DNA of 64,000 nucleotides from Aliiruegeria haliotis (GCF_003003255.1 NZ_PVTD01000008.1:124001-188000), one strand, 5' to 3'. Positions 1 through 8,642 are shown, counted from the first letter of the stretch. Made by a program: numbers and translations. Notes: a model not told the origin generated them from the letters alone.

Positions 1-941
1 GGCGGGCGCCCCTCATCGAGGGCAGCCGCGAAATCCTCAAGAACGCCTTGATGCCACTCGTGGGTGAACGCCATCGGATCGGCACCGCCACCAGTCCCGC
101 CAGCCTCGCCGATAACCTCGCTGCTTCCATCCTGCCAGTCGACCGTCAGTTGCCCGGACTTCAGCGTCGCCGAGCCTTTCGTGCCATGCAGGGCAATGCT
201 CTCGGGATGACCAGGGAAACTCGCCGTGGAGGCGACGAACGAACCGGGGACACCCGTGTCGAAGACCAGCCCGGCGGTGACAAAATCCTCCGACTCCATG
301 GAGTGCAGTTTCGTGGTTGCCGTCATCGCCTGCACCTTGCTGACCGGCCCCGTCAGCGTCAACGCGAGGTCGAGCGTATGAATCGCCTGGGAAATCATCA
401 CGCCACCGCCATCGCGGGAATAGGTGCCACGCCCCGGCTCGTCATAGTAGGCTTGAGGGCGCCACCATGGCACCGCGATCTCCACCAGTGCGAGATCACC
501 CAATGCGCCCCGCGCCAGCAGACCCGCCATTGCCTGCGAGCTTTCGCGCATCCTGTGTTGAAAGACGATCCCCAGCGGCACGTCGGCTTCCTCGCAAAGC
601 CGAACGATGGTTTCGGCGGCCTCCGCCGTTCGCTCTATCGGTTTCTCCATCAGCACTGGCACACGCGCCGCAACCAGCACTTGGACCAGATCGAGCCGCG
701 CATTTGGCGGGGTACAGATATCGACAAAGTCGACCTGATCGTCGGCAACCACCGCCTCCATATTCTCAAAGACCTTCGGCGCGTCCATTCCGTGAATATC
801 CGCGCATTTTGCGGCAAAGGCTTCGGCGCGATCCGCATTGGCGGACAGAACCCCATATAGTTCCACAGCATCAGAGGCTGCCATCGCCGCCACATGGGTA
901 TCGGCCACCATGCCGACCCCGACCAGAACGACACGCTTCAT
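1..941 (-). CDS. Gfo/Idh/MocA family oxidoreductase, C-terminus off the window
   Basis: A probable NAD(P)-dependent sugar or polyol dehydrogenase of the Gfo/Idh/MocA family. About 313 residues are visible; the frame is still open at base 1, so the C-terminus is missing here. The N-terminus starts MKRVVLVGVGMVAD, a glycine-rich Rossmann nucleotide-binding turn, and the family EKP motif follows at residues 99-101, where the lysine contacts cofactor and substrate. The ATG at 941 is preceded by a strong GGGAGAG ribosome binding site. It is the last visible gene of a minus-strand set with a TIM-barrel isomerase, a DUF993 protein, a second oxidoreductase and a TetR regulator. The substrate cannot be read from sequence. 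Confidence 0.85.
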   Translation of the reverse strand, partial: MKRVVLVGVGMVADTHVAAMAASDAVELYGVLSANADRAEAFAAKCADIHGMDAPKVFENMEAVVADDQVDFVDICTPPNARLDLVQVLVAARVPVLMEKPIERTAEAAETIVRLCEEADVPLGIVFQHRMRESSQAMAGLLARGALGDLALVEIAVPWWRPQAYYDEPGRGTYSRDGGGVMISQAIHTLDLALTLTGPVSKVQAMTATTKLHSMESEDFVTAGLVFDTGVPGSFVASTASFPGHPESIALHGTKGSATLKSGQLTVDWQDGSSEVIGEAGGTGGGADPMAFTHEWHQGVLEDFAAALDEGRP

Positions 942-1245
942 CACTCTCTCCCTTCAATCCATCCCGTCGACAGCGATTGCCCGCACGTCCATTCCGCAGA
1001 AGATATGACTGGCGTCCGAGGAAAAGGTGACATGGAGCCGCCCGTTGCCCTGCGACGGCGCCGGACCGAGACAAGACCGGAACCGTCCGTAGCGGCAACC
1101 GAACGCCCAGATAGGCATCTGCGGCACAGATTGTCGAACCTGCGCGGAACAGTGGCCACTTTGTTCAACCGTTTCCAGCTTCGTCTCTTCCCCGATGGGA
1201 GACACGTCGTTCGCGACACTTGGTCCGGAGTTCGGGGCAACAGGT
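942..1245 (-). other. Intergenic stretch with a possible gene remnant
   Basis: No convincing complete gene lies between the TIM-barrel gene and the oxidoreductase. On the minus strand one frame ends with a protein-like tail (SSDASHIFCGMDVRAIAVDG) and a stop at 954-956, only 12 bases before the next start codon and at normal operon spacing. Upstream of that tail the same frame looks low quality. It may be the end of a decayed gene, or chance. Confidence 0.25.
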
Positions 1246-2067
1246 TCAACAGCAGCTTTCCCCTCGTGCGACGATCGTTTTGAGGACGTCATCGGGGTCC
1301 CGCTTCCACCAAGTCTCAGCCGAGAAGATCTCGACCTCGTTCAGTCCGGTGAACCCGGCCGCCTCGACCTCGGCGCGCAAGGCCGGGATGTCGGCCACGC
1401 CATCGCCCATCATGCCGCGATCTTCCAGGATGTCCTGCGTCGGCACCAGCCAGTCGCAAATGTGAAAGGCCAGAAGGCGCTCCTTCCCGGCCCGGGCGAT
1501 CTGCCGGCGGATCTCCGGATCCCACCAGATGTGATAGACGTCCAATGCTACGCCGATGCCGTCGCCAAGCCGGTCACAGATGTCCAGCGCCTGGCTGGTG
1601 GTGTTCACGCAGGCGCGGTCACCGGCATAGGCAGGGTGCAATGGTTCTATGGCGACAGGAACGCCGACACCGCGCGCATATTCCAGCGTCGCGGCCAGTC
1701 CTTCCTCCACGATTGCCCGCGCGCCGTCGATATCCTTGCTGCCAGCCGGCAATCCGCCCACGACCATCACGAGGCACTCGGCGCCAATGGCTGCCGCCTC
1801 GTCCACTGCCCGGCGATTGTCCTCCAGAACAGCCGGGGTGAGCGCGCCTTCGGCGGTGTACCAGCCGCCCCGGCAAAGCCCCGACACCTTCAGGCCCGCG
1901 TCCCGGATGGCGCGTGCCGCCGGCTCGACGCCCATTTCCTGAAGCTTGTCCCGCCACGGTGCGATGCCGCCGAGCCCATGCCGGGCACAGCCTTCGATGC
2001 ATTCTGCGAGCGTCCATTGCATCTTGACGGTCGCGGTATTGAGGGAGATGCGGTCCGGTGTCAGCAT
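1246..2067 (-). CDS. Sugar phosphate isomerase/epimerase-like TIM-barrel protein
   Basis: A 273-residue xylose-isomerase-like TIM barrel (AP endonuclease family 2 fold), typical of epimerases, isomerases and some dehydratases of sugar metabolism. Likely metal ligands sit in the expected order: Glu in AIEPLHP, Asp in ALDVYHIWW, His in AFHICDW and Glu in NEVEIFS. The ATG at 2067 is chosen because GAGGTG lies just upstream; a GTG at 2073 overlapping the stop of the DUF993 gene (GTGA) is the alternative. Both readings imply translational coupling. Reaction and substrate are unknown; the context suggests sugar or cyclitol breakdown together with the flanking dehydrogenases. Confidence 0.85.
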   Translation of the reverse strand: MLTPDRISLNTATVKMQWTLAECIEGCARHGLGGIAPWRDKLQEMGVEPAARAIRDAGLKVSGLCRGGWYTAEGALTPAVLEDNRRAVDEAAAIGAECLVMVVGGLPAGSKDIDGARAIVEEGLAATLEYARGVGVPVAIEPLHPAYAGDRACVNTTSQALDICDRLGDGIGVALDVYHIWWDPEIRRQIARAGKERLLAFHICDWLVPTQDILEDRGMMGDGVADIPALRAEVEAAGFTGLNEVEIFSAETWWKRDPDDVLKTIVARGESCC

Positions 2068-2069
2068 TG

Positions 2070-3212
2070 TCACACCTCGACGCCGCGGGCAGCAAAGACC
2101 GCGCGTGTGCGCGATGCCACCATGTCGGTGTCAGCAAAGAGCCCGCAGGCGTTCGCCATGCGGATGATCTCTGCCAGATGGAGCGTCGAGCGCGCGCTTT
2201 CCTGCCCGCCGATCATCGTGAAGTGATCCTGATGGCCGCAAAGGTAGGCCATGAAGACGACGCCCGTCTTGTAGAAGCGGGTCGGGGCCTTGAAGATATG
2301 CCGCGACAGCGGAACCGTGGGGGCAAACGTGCTGTTGTAGCCCGCCATGTCCCCGCTGCCGAGTTGACCCAGCGCACGGGCCGCGACGCTTGCGATCGGG
2401 TCGAAAATGCCCAGCAACGCATGGGAGTAGCCTTGATCGTCGCCGGCAATCAGGTCGGGATAGTTGAAATCGTCGCCGGTATACATGCGCACGCCTTCCG
2501 GCAGGCGACGGCGCATGGCGATCTCCTTTTCGGCGGAAAGCAGCGAGATCTTGATCCCGTCGACCTTGGCGGAGTTGGTCTGGATGACCCCGAGTGCGGT
2601 CTCCATTGCCGCCATGTGGTCGCCCGCCCCCCAGTAGCCTTCCAGCGCTGGGTCGAACATCTCACCTAGCCAGTGCAGGATCGCCGGTTGCGTCAGACCG
2701 CCGAGAATGCGGTCGTAGACGCGGGCGTAGTCCTCGGGCCCCTTCGCCGCCTGTACCAGCGCCCGCGAGGCCATCAGGATCACGCGGGATCCGGCGGCCT
2801 CCACCGCCTCGCATTGCTGCTCGTATGCGGCAATCACCTGATCGAGCGTCACGCCCGGCCCGGGGGCAAGGTGATCGGTCCCGGCACCCGAAGCGATCAC
2901 ATGCCCGCCCGCCTTGGCCAGCGCCGTCGATCGCTGGATCAACTCCAGCGACGTCGGCCAGTCCATGCCCATGCCACGTTGCGCGGTGTCCATGGCCTCG
3001 GCCACGCCAAAACCCAGACCCCACAAGTATTCACGAAACGCAAGCGTGCGATCCCAATCGACGGAGCAGTCCAGCCAAGGATCGTTGTCGGCCAGCGGAT
3101 CGGCCACCACATGCGCCGCGGCATAGGCGGTGCGGTTCCAGGTCGCGGCTGCGATCGGCGCGGGACCGGCAACAAGGTCGACGGCGCCACCGGGAAGGTT
3201 CAACGTGGTCAT
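2070..3212 (-). CDS. DUF993 family protein (dihydrodipicolinate-synthase-like)
   Basis: A 380-residue protein matching the DUF993 family, annotated elsewhere as dihydrodipicolinate-synthase-like. It reads as one soluble domain with family-like stretches such as GMGMDWPTSLELI near residue 80, ILHWLGEMFDPALEGYW in the middle and GVVFMAYLCGHQDHFTMIGG near the C-terminus. No biochemical role is firmly known to me. Its start lies 2 bases after the stop of the upstream oxidoreductase gene and its stop overlaps the next gene, so it is co-translated with sugar-type dehydrogenases and an isomerase-like barrel. By fold an aldolase or lyase step is a reasonable guess. Confidence 0.8.
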   Translation of the reverse strand: MTTLNLPGGAVDLVAGPAPIAAATWNRTAYAAAHVVADPLADNDPWLDCSVDWDRTLAFREYLWGLGFGVAEAMDTAQRGMGMDWPTSLELIQRSTALAKAGGHVIASGAGTDHLAPGPGVTLDQVIAAYEQQCEAVEAAGSRVILMASRALVQAAKGPEDYARVYDRILGGLTQPAILHWLGEMFDPALEGYWGAGDHMAAMETALGVIQTNSAKVDGIKISLLSAEKEIAMRRRLPEGVRMYTGDDFNYPDLIAGDDQGYSHALLGIFDPIASVAARALGQLGSGDMAGYNSTFAPTVPLSRHIFKAPTRFYKTGVVFMAYLCGHQDHFTMIGGQESARSTLHLAEIIRMANACGLFADTDMVASRTRAVFAARGVEV

Positions 3213-3214
3213 CG

Positions 3215-4366
3215 TCAGATCTCCAGCTCAGGAAGGTCGATCCAGCGCCGTTCGCGCCAGCTCTGGTAGCCGGCCTCGGCGAGTTGCACACCCTTGGCCC
3301 CTTCGGCCAGCGTGTAGTTCCATGGCGCATCCTCGACGACGTGGCGCAGGAACTGCTCCCACTGCACCTTGAACCCGTTGTCAAAGACCTGGTTGTCCGG
3401 CACCTCTTCCCATCCTTCGTAGAAGTCGAGCGCTTGCGGAACGTCCGGATTCCAGACCGGCTTGGGCGTATTCACGCGGGCCTGGCTGCGGCAGGAATGC
3501 AGTCCAGCCACTGCGGACCCGTGCGTGCCGTCCACGTGGAACGTCACCAGGTCGTCGCGGCGCACCCGGGTACACCAACTGGAGTTGATATGCGCCACCA
3601 CGTCCCCCTCCAGCAAAAACGTTGCATAGGCTGCATCATCAGCGTCTGCGGAATACTCGGCGCCTGCCTCGTCCCAGCGGGTGGGGATATGGACCGCTCC
3701 AAGGCAGGATACGGATTTCACCGGAGCAACAACGTTGTCGAGCACATAGCGCCAGTGGCACAGCATATCGGAGATGATACCCCCGCCCTCGTCGGCACGA
3801 TAGTTCCAGGAGGGCCGTTGCGCGGGCATCCAGTCGCCTTCGAAGACCCAATAGCCGAACTCTCCGCGAACCGAGAGGATGCGCCCGAAGAAGCCCGAGT
3901 CCCGCAACCGCTTCAATTTGCGCAGCCCGGGCAAATCGAGCTTGTCATGCACGATACCGTTCTTGACGCCCTTCTCCCGGGCATAGCGCGCAATGGCCAC
4001 GGCCTCTTCCAGCCCCTCGGACACGGGTTTCTCGCAATAGATATGCTTCCCTGCATCAATCGCTTTGCGCAGGAGCGCCGGACGAAGCTGGGTCGACGCG
4101 GCATCGAAAAAGAGCGTGTCGTCGGGGTTCGCCAACGCGGCGTCCAGATCGGTGGTCCAGCGCTCGACCCCATGGGCAGTCGCCAGCGCCTCGATCTTGT
4201 CGGCATTGCGGCCCACGAGGATCGGATCCGGCACCAGTCGCGAACCATCGGCAAGCGCCAGTCCACCCTGATCACGAATGGCCAGAACCGAACGGATCAG
4301 GTGTTGGTTCATTCCCATGCGCCCGGTGACGCCATGCATCACGATGCCAATACGCTGCTGTCTCAT
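3215..4366 (-). CDS. Gfo/Idh/MocA family oxidoreductase
   Basis: A 383-residue dehydrogenase of the Gfo/Idh/MocA family, likely NAD(P)-dependent and acting on a sugar, cyclitol or glycoside. The N-terminus (IGIVMHGVTGRMG, residues 6-18) is a Rossmann-type turn and CEKP lies at residues 111-114. The C-terminal half is the alpha/beta substrate domain (GGGIISDMLCHWRYVLDN). It differs clearly from the second oxidoreductase of the operon, so the two probably act on different intermediates. AAGGACACAGGTC precedes the ATG. It is the first enzyme gene after the TetR regulator and leads into the DUF993 gene with a 2-base gap. Confidence 0.87.
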   Translation of the reverse strand: MRQQRIGIVMHGVTGRMGMNQHLIRSVLAIRDQGGLALADGSRLVPDPILVGRNADKIEALATAHGVERWTTDLDAALANPDDTLFFDAASTQLRPALLRKAIDAGKHIYCEKPVSEGLEEAVAIARYAREKGVKNGIVHDKLDLPGLRKLKRLRDSGFFGRILSVRGEFGYWVFEGDWMPAQRPSWNYRADEGGGIISDMLCHWRYVLDNVVAPVKSVSCLGAVHIPTRWDEAGAEYSADADDAAYATFLLEGDVVAHINSSWCTRVRRDDLVTFHVDGTHGSAVAGLHSCRSQARVNTPKPVWNPDVPQALDFYEGWEEVPDNQVFDNGFKVQWEQFLRHVVEDAPWNYTLAEGAKGVQLAEAGYQSWRERRWIDLPELEI

Positions 4367-4441
4367 GACCTGTGTCCTTCTTTAGATTCGATTGTGCGGC
4401 CGGACCTGTGCGCGGCCGGAGAAGTCTTGCTGCTGGAAGGT

Positions 4442-5095
4442 TTATCCACTTCCGGCATCCGGCTCAGGGCGCAGGAAACACAGCACCATCCGGCCAGCGT
4501 CCTCGGCGCGCCGCTTGAGCCAGGCATCGTCGATCGGCACGTTGAAAACGACCCGCAACGTGTACTTGTTCGAAACCGGGAAAAAGCAGAGTGAGGCAAT
4601 GGTTATGTAGAGTTCGGTCGGATCCACACCGGGCCGGAACCGGCCCTCAGCAACGCCCCGGTCGAGGATTTCGCCAAGCTGTGAGATCAGCGGCGATTGT
4701 ATGTCGTTGAGATCGTCGATCTCCTGAACCGTCACACCCTTGCGCAGGTTCTCGGTGTTGAGCATCGAGGTGAACCACGGCTTCGAAATGAAGTGATGCA
4801 TGGTGAACGTGACCAGTTCGCGGATCGCGTCCTCGGGTGACATGTGGTCGGTATCGATGGCCCGCTCACCTTGGCGAATCTGGACATAGCTCTCCTTGAG
4901 AGCCGCCTTGTAAAGCTCTTCCTTGTCGCCGAAGTAGCTGTAGATCATGGGCTTGGAGACGCCTGCGGCCTCGGCGATCCGGTCGACCCTCGCACCGCCG
5001 TGACCCTGGGTGGCAAACTCGCTCAGCGCCGCATCGAGGATTCGCCGCTGGGTGGCGGCGGCGTCCCGGCGGGCCGGTTTTTGGTTGCCGCTCAT
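4442..5095 (-). CDS. TetR/AcrR family transcriptional regulator
   Basis: A 217-residue one-component regulator. The N-terminal helix-turn-helix spans about residues 36-66 (RIAEAAGVSKPMIYSYFGDK), the classical TetR signature with the GVSKPMIYSYF recognition helix. The C-terminal ligand-binding half is divergent. It lies first in a minus-strand operon of sugar-type enzymes and probably controls it, because a near-perfect 29-bp palindrome sits 138 bases upstream of the start. Its ATG overlaps the stop of a 40-codon ORF (ATGA), so translation may be coupled to that leader. The effector is unknown; an intermediate of the operon's pathway is the natural guess. Confidence 0.9.
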   Translation of the reverse strand: MSGNQKPARRDAAATQRRILDAALSEFATQGHGGARVDRIAEAAGVSKPMIYSYFGDKEELYKAALKESYVQIRQGERAIDTDHMSPEDAIRELVTFTMHHFISKPWFTSMLNTENLRKGVTVQEIDDLNDIQSPLISQLGEILDRGVAEGRFRPGVDPTELYITIASLCFFPVSNKYTLRVVFNVPIDDAWLKRRAEDAGRMVLCFLRPEPDAGSG

Positions 5096-5214
5096 GTGCC
5101 CCGCCTTCTGGTACCGCGCGGAACCGGGCGGAGAGCGGGCGCAAGGTCGCTGATGGCGAAGTCGCCCGCGGCAGGATTTCTACCGGTCGAGGCCCATTTC
5201 ACCATCGCAAACAT
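5092..5214 (-). CDS. Small leader ORF upstream of the TetR gene
   Basis: A 40-codon ORF beginning MFAMVKWASTGRNPAAGD and ending in TRRRGT. It has an excellent ribosome binding site (GGGAGGAGTGAC before the ATG at 5214), better than that of the TetR gene, and its TGA overlaps the TetR ATG as ATGA. No family is recognised. It may be a leader peptide that couples or attenuates TetR translation, or simply a translated stub. It begins just downstream of the palindromic operator. Confidence 0.45.
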   Translation of the reverse strand: MFAMVKWASTGRNPAAGDFAISDLAPALRPVPRGTRRRGT

Positions 5215-5232
5215 GTCACTCCTCCCAGCTTG

Positions 5233-5261
5233 CTACCAAACAGTAACTTACTATTTGGTAG
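5233..5261. promoter_or_regulatory. Palindromic operator, likely TetR binding site
   Basis: A 29-bp inverted repeat with outer arms CTACCAAA and TTTGGTAG around the inner arms AGTAA and TTACT. Only a few central and one arm position break symmetry. Size and AT-richness fit a TetR-family dimer site. It lies upstream of the leader ORF and TetR gene, so autoregulation of the operon is likely (inference). Confidence 0.75.
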
Positions 5262-5518
5262 ATTGGAAATCGTGATCTCGTCAAGCGTTTTTGCGAACAG
5301 CAATACAGCCGTGGAACGGCGCGACCTTGGTATCAATTGCAGGGGAAGCACAGGGCACTGGGGCTGCACTGCGGGATTGGGTTTGGCTTCCCACCGCCAA
5401 TCGCGACCGCCACTTGACGGAGCCCGGATGAGGAATCCTGCGGTAGGGCATTGGCGGTCGCTGCGTCCGTTTCAGCCTCAACAGCCGGACCGCGTTGCAG
5501 CCCGGCCGAAATCCTCAC

Positions 5519-5980
5519 TCACCACGCGTTATAGGCAAGATACTTGCCCGACATCTCGACCTTGACGCGATCTCCCTTGGGATCCGGGACACGTGTCACG
5601 CTCATGTCGAAGTCGATCGCGGACATGATGCCGTCGCCGAACTCCTCATGGATCAGCGCCTTGAGCGTTGGGCCGTAGACCCCGACGATTTCGTAGAACC
5701 GATAGATACAGGGATCCGTCGGAACGGTCTGTTGCCAGACCTTGGTCGGGCTTTCCTGCAGCACGGCGACGGCCTCCTGCGGCAGGGCGAGCGCGGCGAC
5801 CAGCGATTCGGCCTTGTCAGCAGGCATGGCGTTCATCCCCATCGCCGCGGAATGGGTCCAGACCGGAGACATGCCGATGCTCGCCGCAATCCCCTCCCAA
5901 CTCAGCCCGGCCCGCTTCTTGGCCAAGAGGATCATCGCGGTCACATCCTCCTTCGTCATTTCACCTGCGATCATGTCCAT
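5519..5980 (-). CDS. cynS: Cyanate hydratase (cyanase)
   Basis: Cyanase, which breaks down cyanate with bicarbonate to ammonium and CO2, allowing cyanate use as nitrogen source or detoxification. The 153-residue product is close to the 156 of E. coli CynS. The catalytic triad is visible: Arg94 and Glu97 in YRFYE and Ser120 in GIMSAIDF, matching Arg96/Glu99/Ser122 of E. coli. The N-terminal helix-turn-helix-like region (LSWEGIAASIGMSP) is present. The ATG at 5980 is chosen because AAGGACAACGAC precedes it and the protein then begins as family members do. It is last in a minus-strand set after a kinase/phosphatase and a formate/nitrite-type channel. Confidence 0.95.
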   Translation of the reverse strand: MDMIAGEMTKEDVTAMILLAKKRAGLSWEGIAASIGMSPVWTHSAAMGMNAMPADKAESLVAALALPQEAVAVLQESPTKVWQQTVPTDPCIYRFYEIVGVYGPTLKALIHEEFGDGIMSAIDFDMSVTRVPDPKGDRVKVEMSGKYLAYNAW

Positions 5981-6011
5981 GTCGTTGTCCTTTCCATTTG
6001 GGATCAAGCGT

Positions 6012-7739
6012 CTAGCGGGTAAGCAGCAGGGCAAGGCAGGCCAGCGCCAGCATCGCCGACACACCCTGCCAGAACCGCACCGGATGCCGTTCGGCAAGCG
6101 GCCGGTGGCGAGAGGACCCCGGCTCTCCCGGTTCGCGAAGCGCCGCTTCGAATTCCGATAGCGCGGCAAAGCGGCGGGTCGGGTCTGGGTGCGTTGCCCT
6201 TCTCAATGCGGCGTCGATCCAGTCGGGAACGTTGTTGCGTCCCTCGCAGGCCGAGCGATACTTCAACCGGGCGACATCCCGACGGTTGCGGACGCGCCCG
6301 ACATCGGCGCCATAGGGCAACCGTCCGGTGAGCATTTCGTACGCGATCACCCCAAGCGAGAACTGATCGGAACGCGGGCCGACCGGATCGCCGGAAAAAT
6401 ACTCCGGCGCCGTGTATTGCAGGGTTCCGAGGATCTCCTCGCCGAGATCGGGCAGCGCCTCCTGCACCCCGGCCACACGCGTTGCGCCAAAGTCGATGAT
6501 CTTCAAGGTGCCTTCGGCATCAATCATCAGGTTCTCGGGTCGCAGGTCCTGATGCAGCATCTGCTTTCGGTGAAAGGCGCGCACCCCACGGATGGCCTGG
6601 GACATGATATCGCGGAACTCCGTCAGGCTCGGGGGGCCCCCGTCGTGCATCCTCTGCCTGAGGGTCTGGCCCTCGATATACTCGTTGAGGACGTAGAGCC
6701 CGGAACGCGCCCCGGGCGCCTCTGCCGCCTTCAGCACATGGGGCGAATCGAGGCGGCGGGCGATCCATTCCTCCATCAGGAATCGCCGCAGCCAAGCAGG
6801 ATCTTCCTTCGCATCTGTTGCCGGGATCTTGAGCGCGACCTTCTCACCGTCCGGTGCGGCCGCCAGGAAGATATGGCTGCGGTGATTGGTGTGGATTTGC
6901 CGCAGGATGCGGAACCCGTCGAGTACGCCGCCAACCCGGGGCAGCGGCGGTACGGACAGAGACGTGCTCTCGGCAAGGATGTCGGAGGCATCGGCGGCAT
7001 GTAACGCCTCCACACGGACGATCTGGATCGACAGGTTGTCGGCACTGCCGGCGTCGAGTGCTGCGATCGCGATGGCCTCGGCGGCGGCGTCGAGCGTTTC
7101 GCTTTCGCGAACCACCTGGGTGACCTGCCGGGGCTGCCAGTGGTCGTGTACTCCATCGGTGGTCAGCACGAAGACATCACCGGCGGCGAGGTTCAGGCGG
7201 GAGTAGTCGATTTCCACTGCCGCGTCGGCCCCCATGGCACGGCCAAGGTAGCTCTCCACGGACGACAGGGTAACGCGGTGATCCTCTGTCAGTGGCTCCA
7301 GGGCCCCACCAGAGATGCGCCAGATCCGACTGTCGCCCACATGTAGAACATGTGCATGGCGTCCCTTCAGGATCAGTGCGGAGAGTGTACAGACATGGCC
7401 GCGATCCATATCGCCAATCCGCGCGGCGCGGTTCATTCCATGCAACCAGGAATTGGTCGCGGCTATCACGCGAGAGGCGGCGATTTTCACGGTCCAGGCG
7501 TCGGACGTGCAGTAATAGTCGGTGAGCAGGCTCTTGACCGCGGTTTCAGCCGCCTCGCGACTGACCGGGCTCGAGGAGATGCCGTCGGCGACGGCGAGCG
7601 TGATCCCCTTGAGCAACCGCGTCGGGCCCTCTGGCACCAGGGCTCCGATGAAGTCCTGGTTGGCGGGTTTGCGCCCGGCCGAGGTATACTGGCCGATCGT
7701 GACCGTCAGACCCGGAGAACTGGCGTTGTCGCGTGGCAT
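6012..7739 (-). CDS. Bifunctional PP2C phosphatase / Ser-Thr protein kinase
   Basis: A 575-residue fusion. Residues about 10-240 are a PP2C-type phosphatase with metal-site motifs NQD (27-29), ADGISS (51-56), HVGDSR and TTDGVHDHW. Residues about 260-535 are a eukaryotic-type kinase with VALKI (ATP lysine), HQDLRPEN in the catalytic loop (396-403, Gln replacing the usual Arg of HRD), DFG at 416-418 and an APE motif. A single C-terminal membrane helix (about 556-575) should anchor it with both domains in the cytoplasm. GGGAGGATCGCG supports the ATG at 7739. Similar fusions occur in nitrate/nitrite assimilation operons (recalled, not searched). Here it sits between a formate/nitrite transporter and cyanase, so it may tune nitrogen transport by phosphorylation. 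Confidence 0.92.
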   Translation of the reverse strand: MPRDNASSPGLTVTIGQYTSAGRKPANQDFIGALVPEGPTRLLKGITLAVADGISSSPVSREAAETAVKSLLTDYYCTSDAWTVKIAASRVIAATNSWLHGMNRAARIGDMDRGHVCTLSALILKGRHAHVLHVGDSRIWRISGGALEPLTEDHRVTLSSVESYLGRAMGADAAVEIDYSRLNLAAGDVFVLTTDGVHDHWQPRQVTQVVRESETLDAAAEAIAIAALDAGSADNLSIQIVRVEALHAADASDILAESTSLSVPPLPRVGGVLDGFRILRQIHTNHRSHIFLAAAPDGEKVALKIPATDAKEDPAWLRRFLMEEWIARRLDSPHVLKAAEAPGARSGLYVLNEYIEGQTLRQRMHDGGPPSLTEFRDIMSQAIRGVRAFHRKQMLHQDLRPENLMIDAEGTLKIIDFGATRVAGVQEALPDLGEEILGTLQYTAPEYFSGDPVGPRSDQFSLGVIAYEMLTGRLPYGADVGRVRNRRDVARLKYRSACEGRNNVPDWIDAALRRATHPDPTRRFAALSEFEAALREPGEPGSSRHRPLAERHPVRFWQGVSAMLALACLALLLTR

Positions 7740-7799
7740 CGCGATCCTCCCGACGCAAGGAAGCCCCACCCGGGGGCGGAGCTTCCGAAGCGGCGTTGA

Positions 7800-8642
7800 T
7801 TACTCTGCGGCAACACCCACGGAATCGTCGCTCTCGACGGTACGCGGCGGCGAGGTCTTGTAGTGCGTCGAGTAGATCATGGCGCCCACGAAAGTCAGAC
7901 CGCCGACAAGGTTGCCGACAACAGTCGGGATCTCGTTCCAGAGGAGATAATCCATGATTGTGAACTCACCGCCCAGCAACAGGCCCGAAGGGAAGAGGAA
8001 CATGTTGACGATGGAATGCTCGAAGCCGAGGTAGAAGAAGATCAGGATCGGCATCCACATGGCGATGACCTTGCCGGACACGGAGGTCGACATCATCGCG
8101 GCGACGACGCCGGTGGAGACCATCCAGTTACACATCACGGCCCGGATGAATAGCGTCAGCATGCCGGAAGCCCCCGCTGCCGCGTAGCCGACGGTTCGCG
8201 CCTCCCCGATCACCCCGATCTTCTGACCGACTGCGTTGGGCTCGTGGCTGAAACCGGTGGTGAAAATGATGGCCATGAAGATTGCGACGGTGAAGGCCCC
8301 TGCGAAGTTGCCGACAAAGACGAGGCCCCAGTTGCGGAGCATCGCCTTCAGGTCGACCCCCGGACGTTTGTCCCAGTAGGCCAGCGGGACGAGGGTGAAC
8401 ACGCCGGTCAGCAGGTCGAAGCCCAGCAGGTAGAGCGTGCAGAAACCGACCGGAAACAGCAACGCGCCCACCAGGAAATTGCCCGTGTTCACCGCGACGG
8501 TGACGGCAAAGGCGGCGGCGAGCGCGAGGATCGCACCGGCCATATAGGCGCGGATCAGCGTGTCCTTGGTCGACATCAGTGCTTTCTGTTCACCGGCATC
8601 GACCATTTTGGTCGCGAACTCGGCGGGAGTTACGTAGGCCAT
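7800..8642 (-). CDS. Formate/nitrite transporter family channel (FocA/NirC type)
   Basis: A 280-residue membrane protein of the FNT family, pentameric channels for formate, nitrite, hydrosulfide or related small anions. About six hydrophobic helices are visible, as is the conserved LGFEHSIVNMF motif with the pore histidine. The C-terminus (VESDDSVGVAAE) is acidic and cytoplasmic. It is the first gene of a three-gene minus-strand set with the kinase/phosphatase 60 bases downstream and cyanase beyond. Nitrite is the most likely substrate given the nitrogen context and nearby denitrification genes, but formate or cyanate cannot be excluded from sequence. Confidence 0.9.
   Translation of the reverse strand: MAYVTPAEFATKMVDAGEQKALMSTKDTLIRAYMAGAILALAAAFAVTVAVNTGNFLVGALLFPVGFCTLYLLGFDLLTGVFTLVPLAYWDKRPGVDLKAMLRNWGLVFVGNFAGAFTVAIFMAIIFTTGFSHEPNAVGQKIGVIGEARTVGYAAAGASGMLTLFIRAVMCNWMVSTGVVAAMMSTSVSGKVIAMWMPILIFFYLGFEHSIVNMFLFPSGLLLGGEFTIMDYLLWNEIPTVVGNLVGGLTFVGAMIYSTHYKTSPPRTVESDDSVGVAAE

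Noticed and set aside
954-1292. 112-codon minus-strand ORF
   Set aside because: Overlaps the TIM-barrel gene end; only its last 30 codons look protein-like, so it is treated as a possible remnant rather than a gene.
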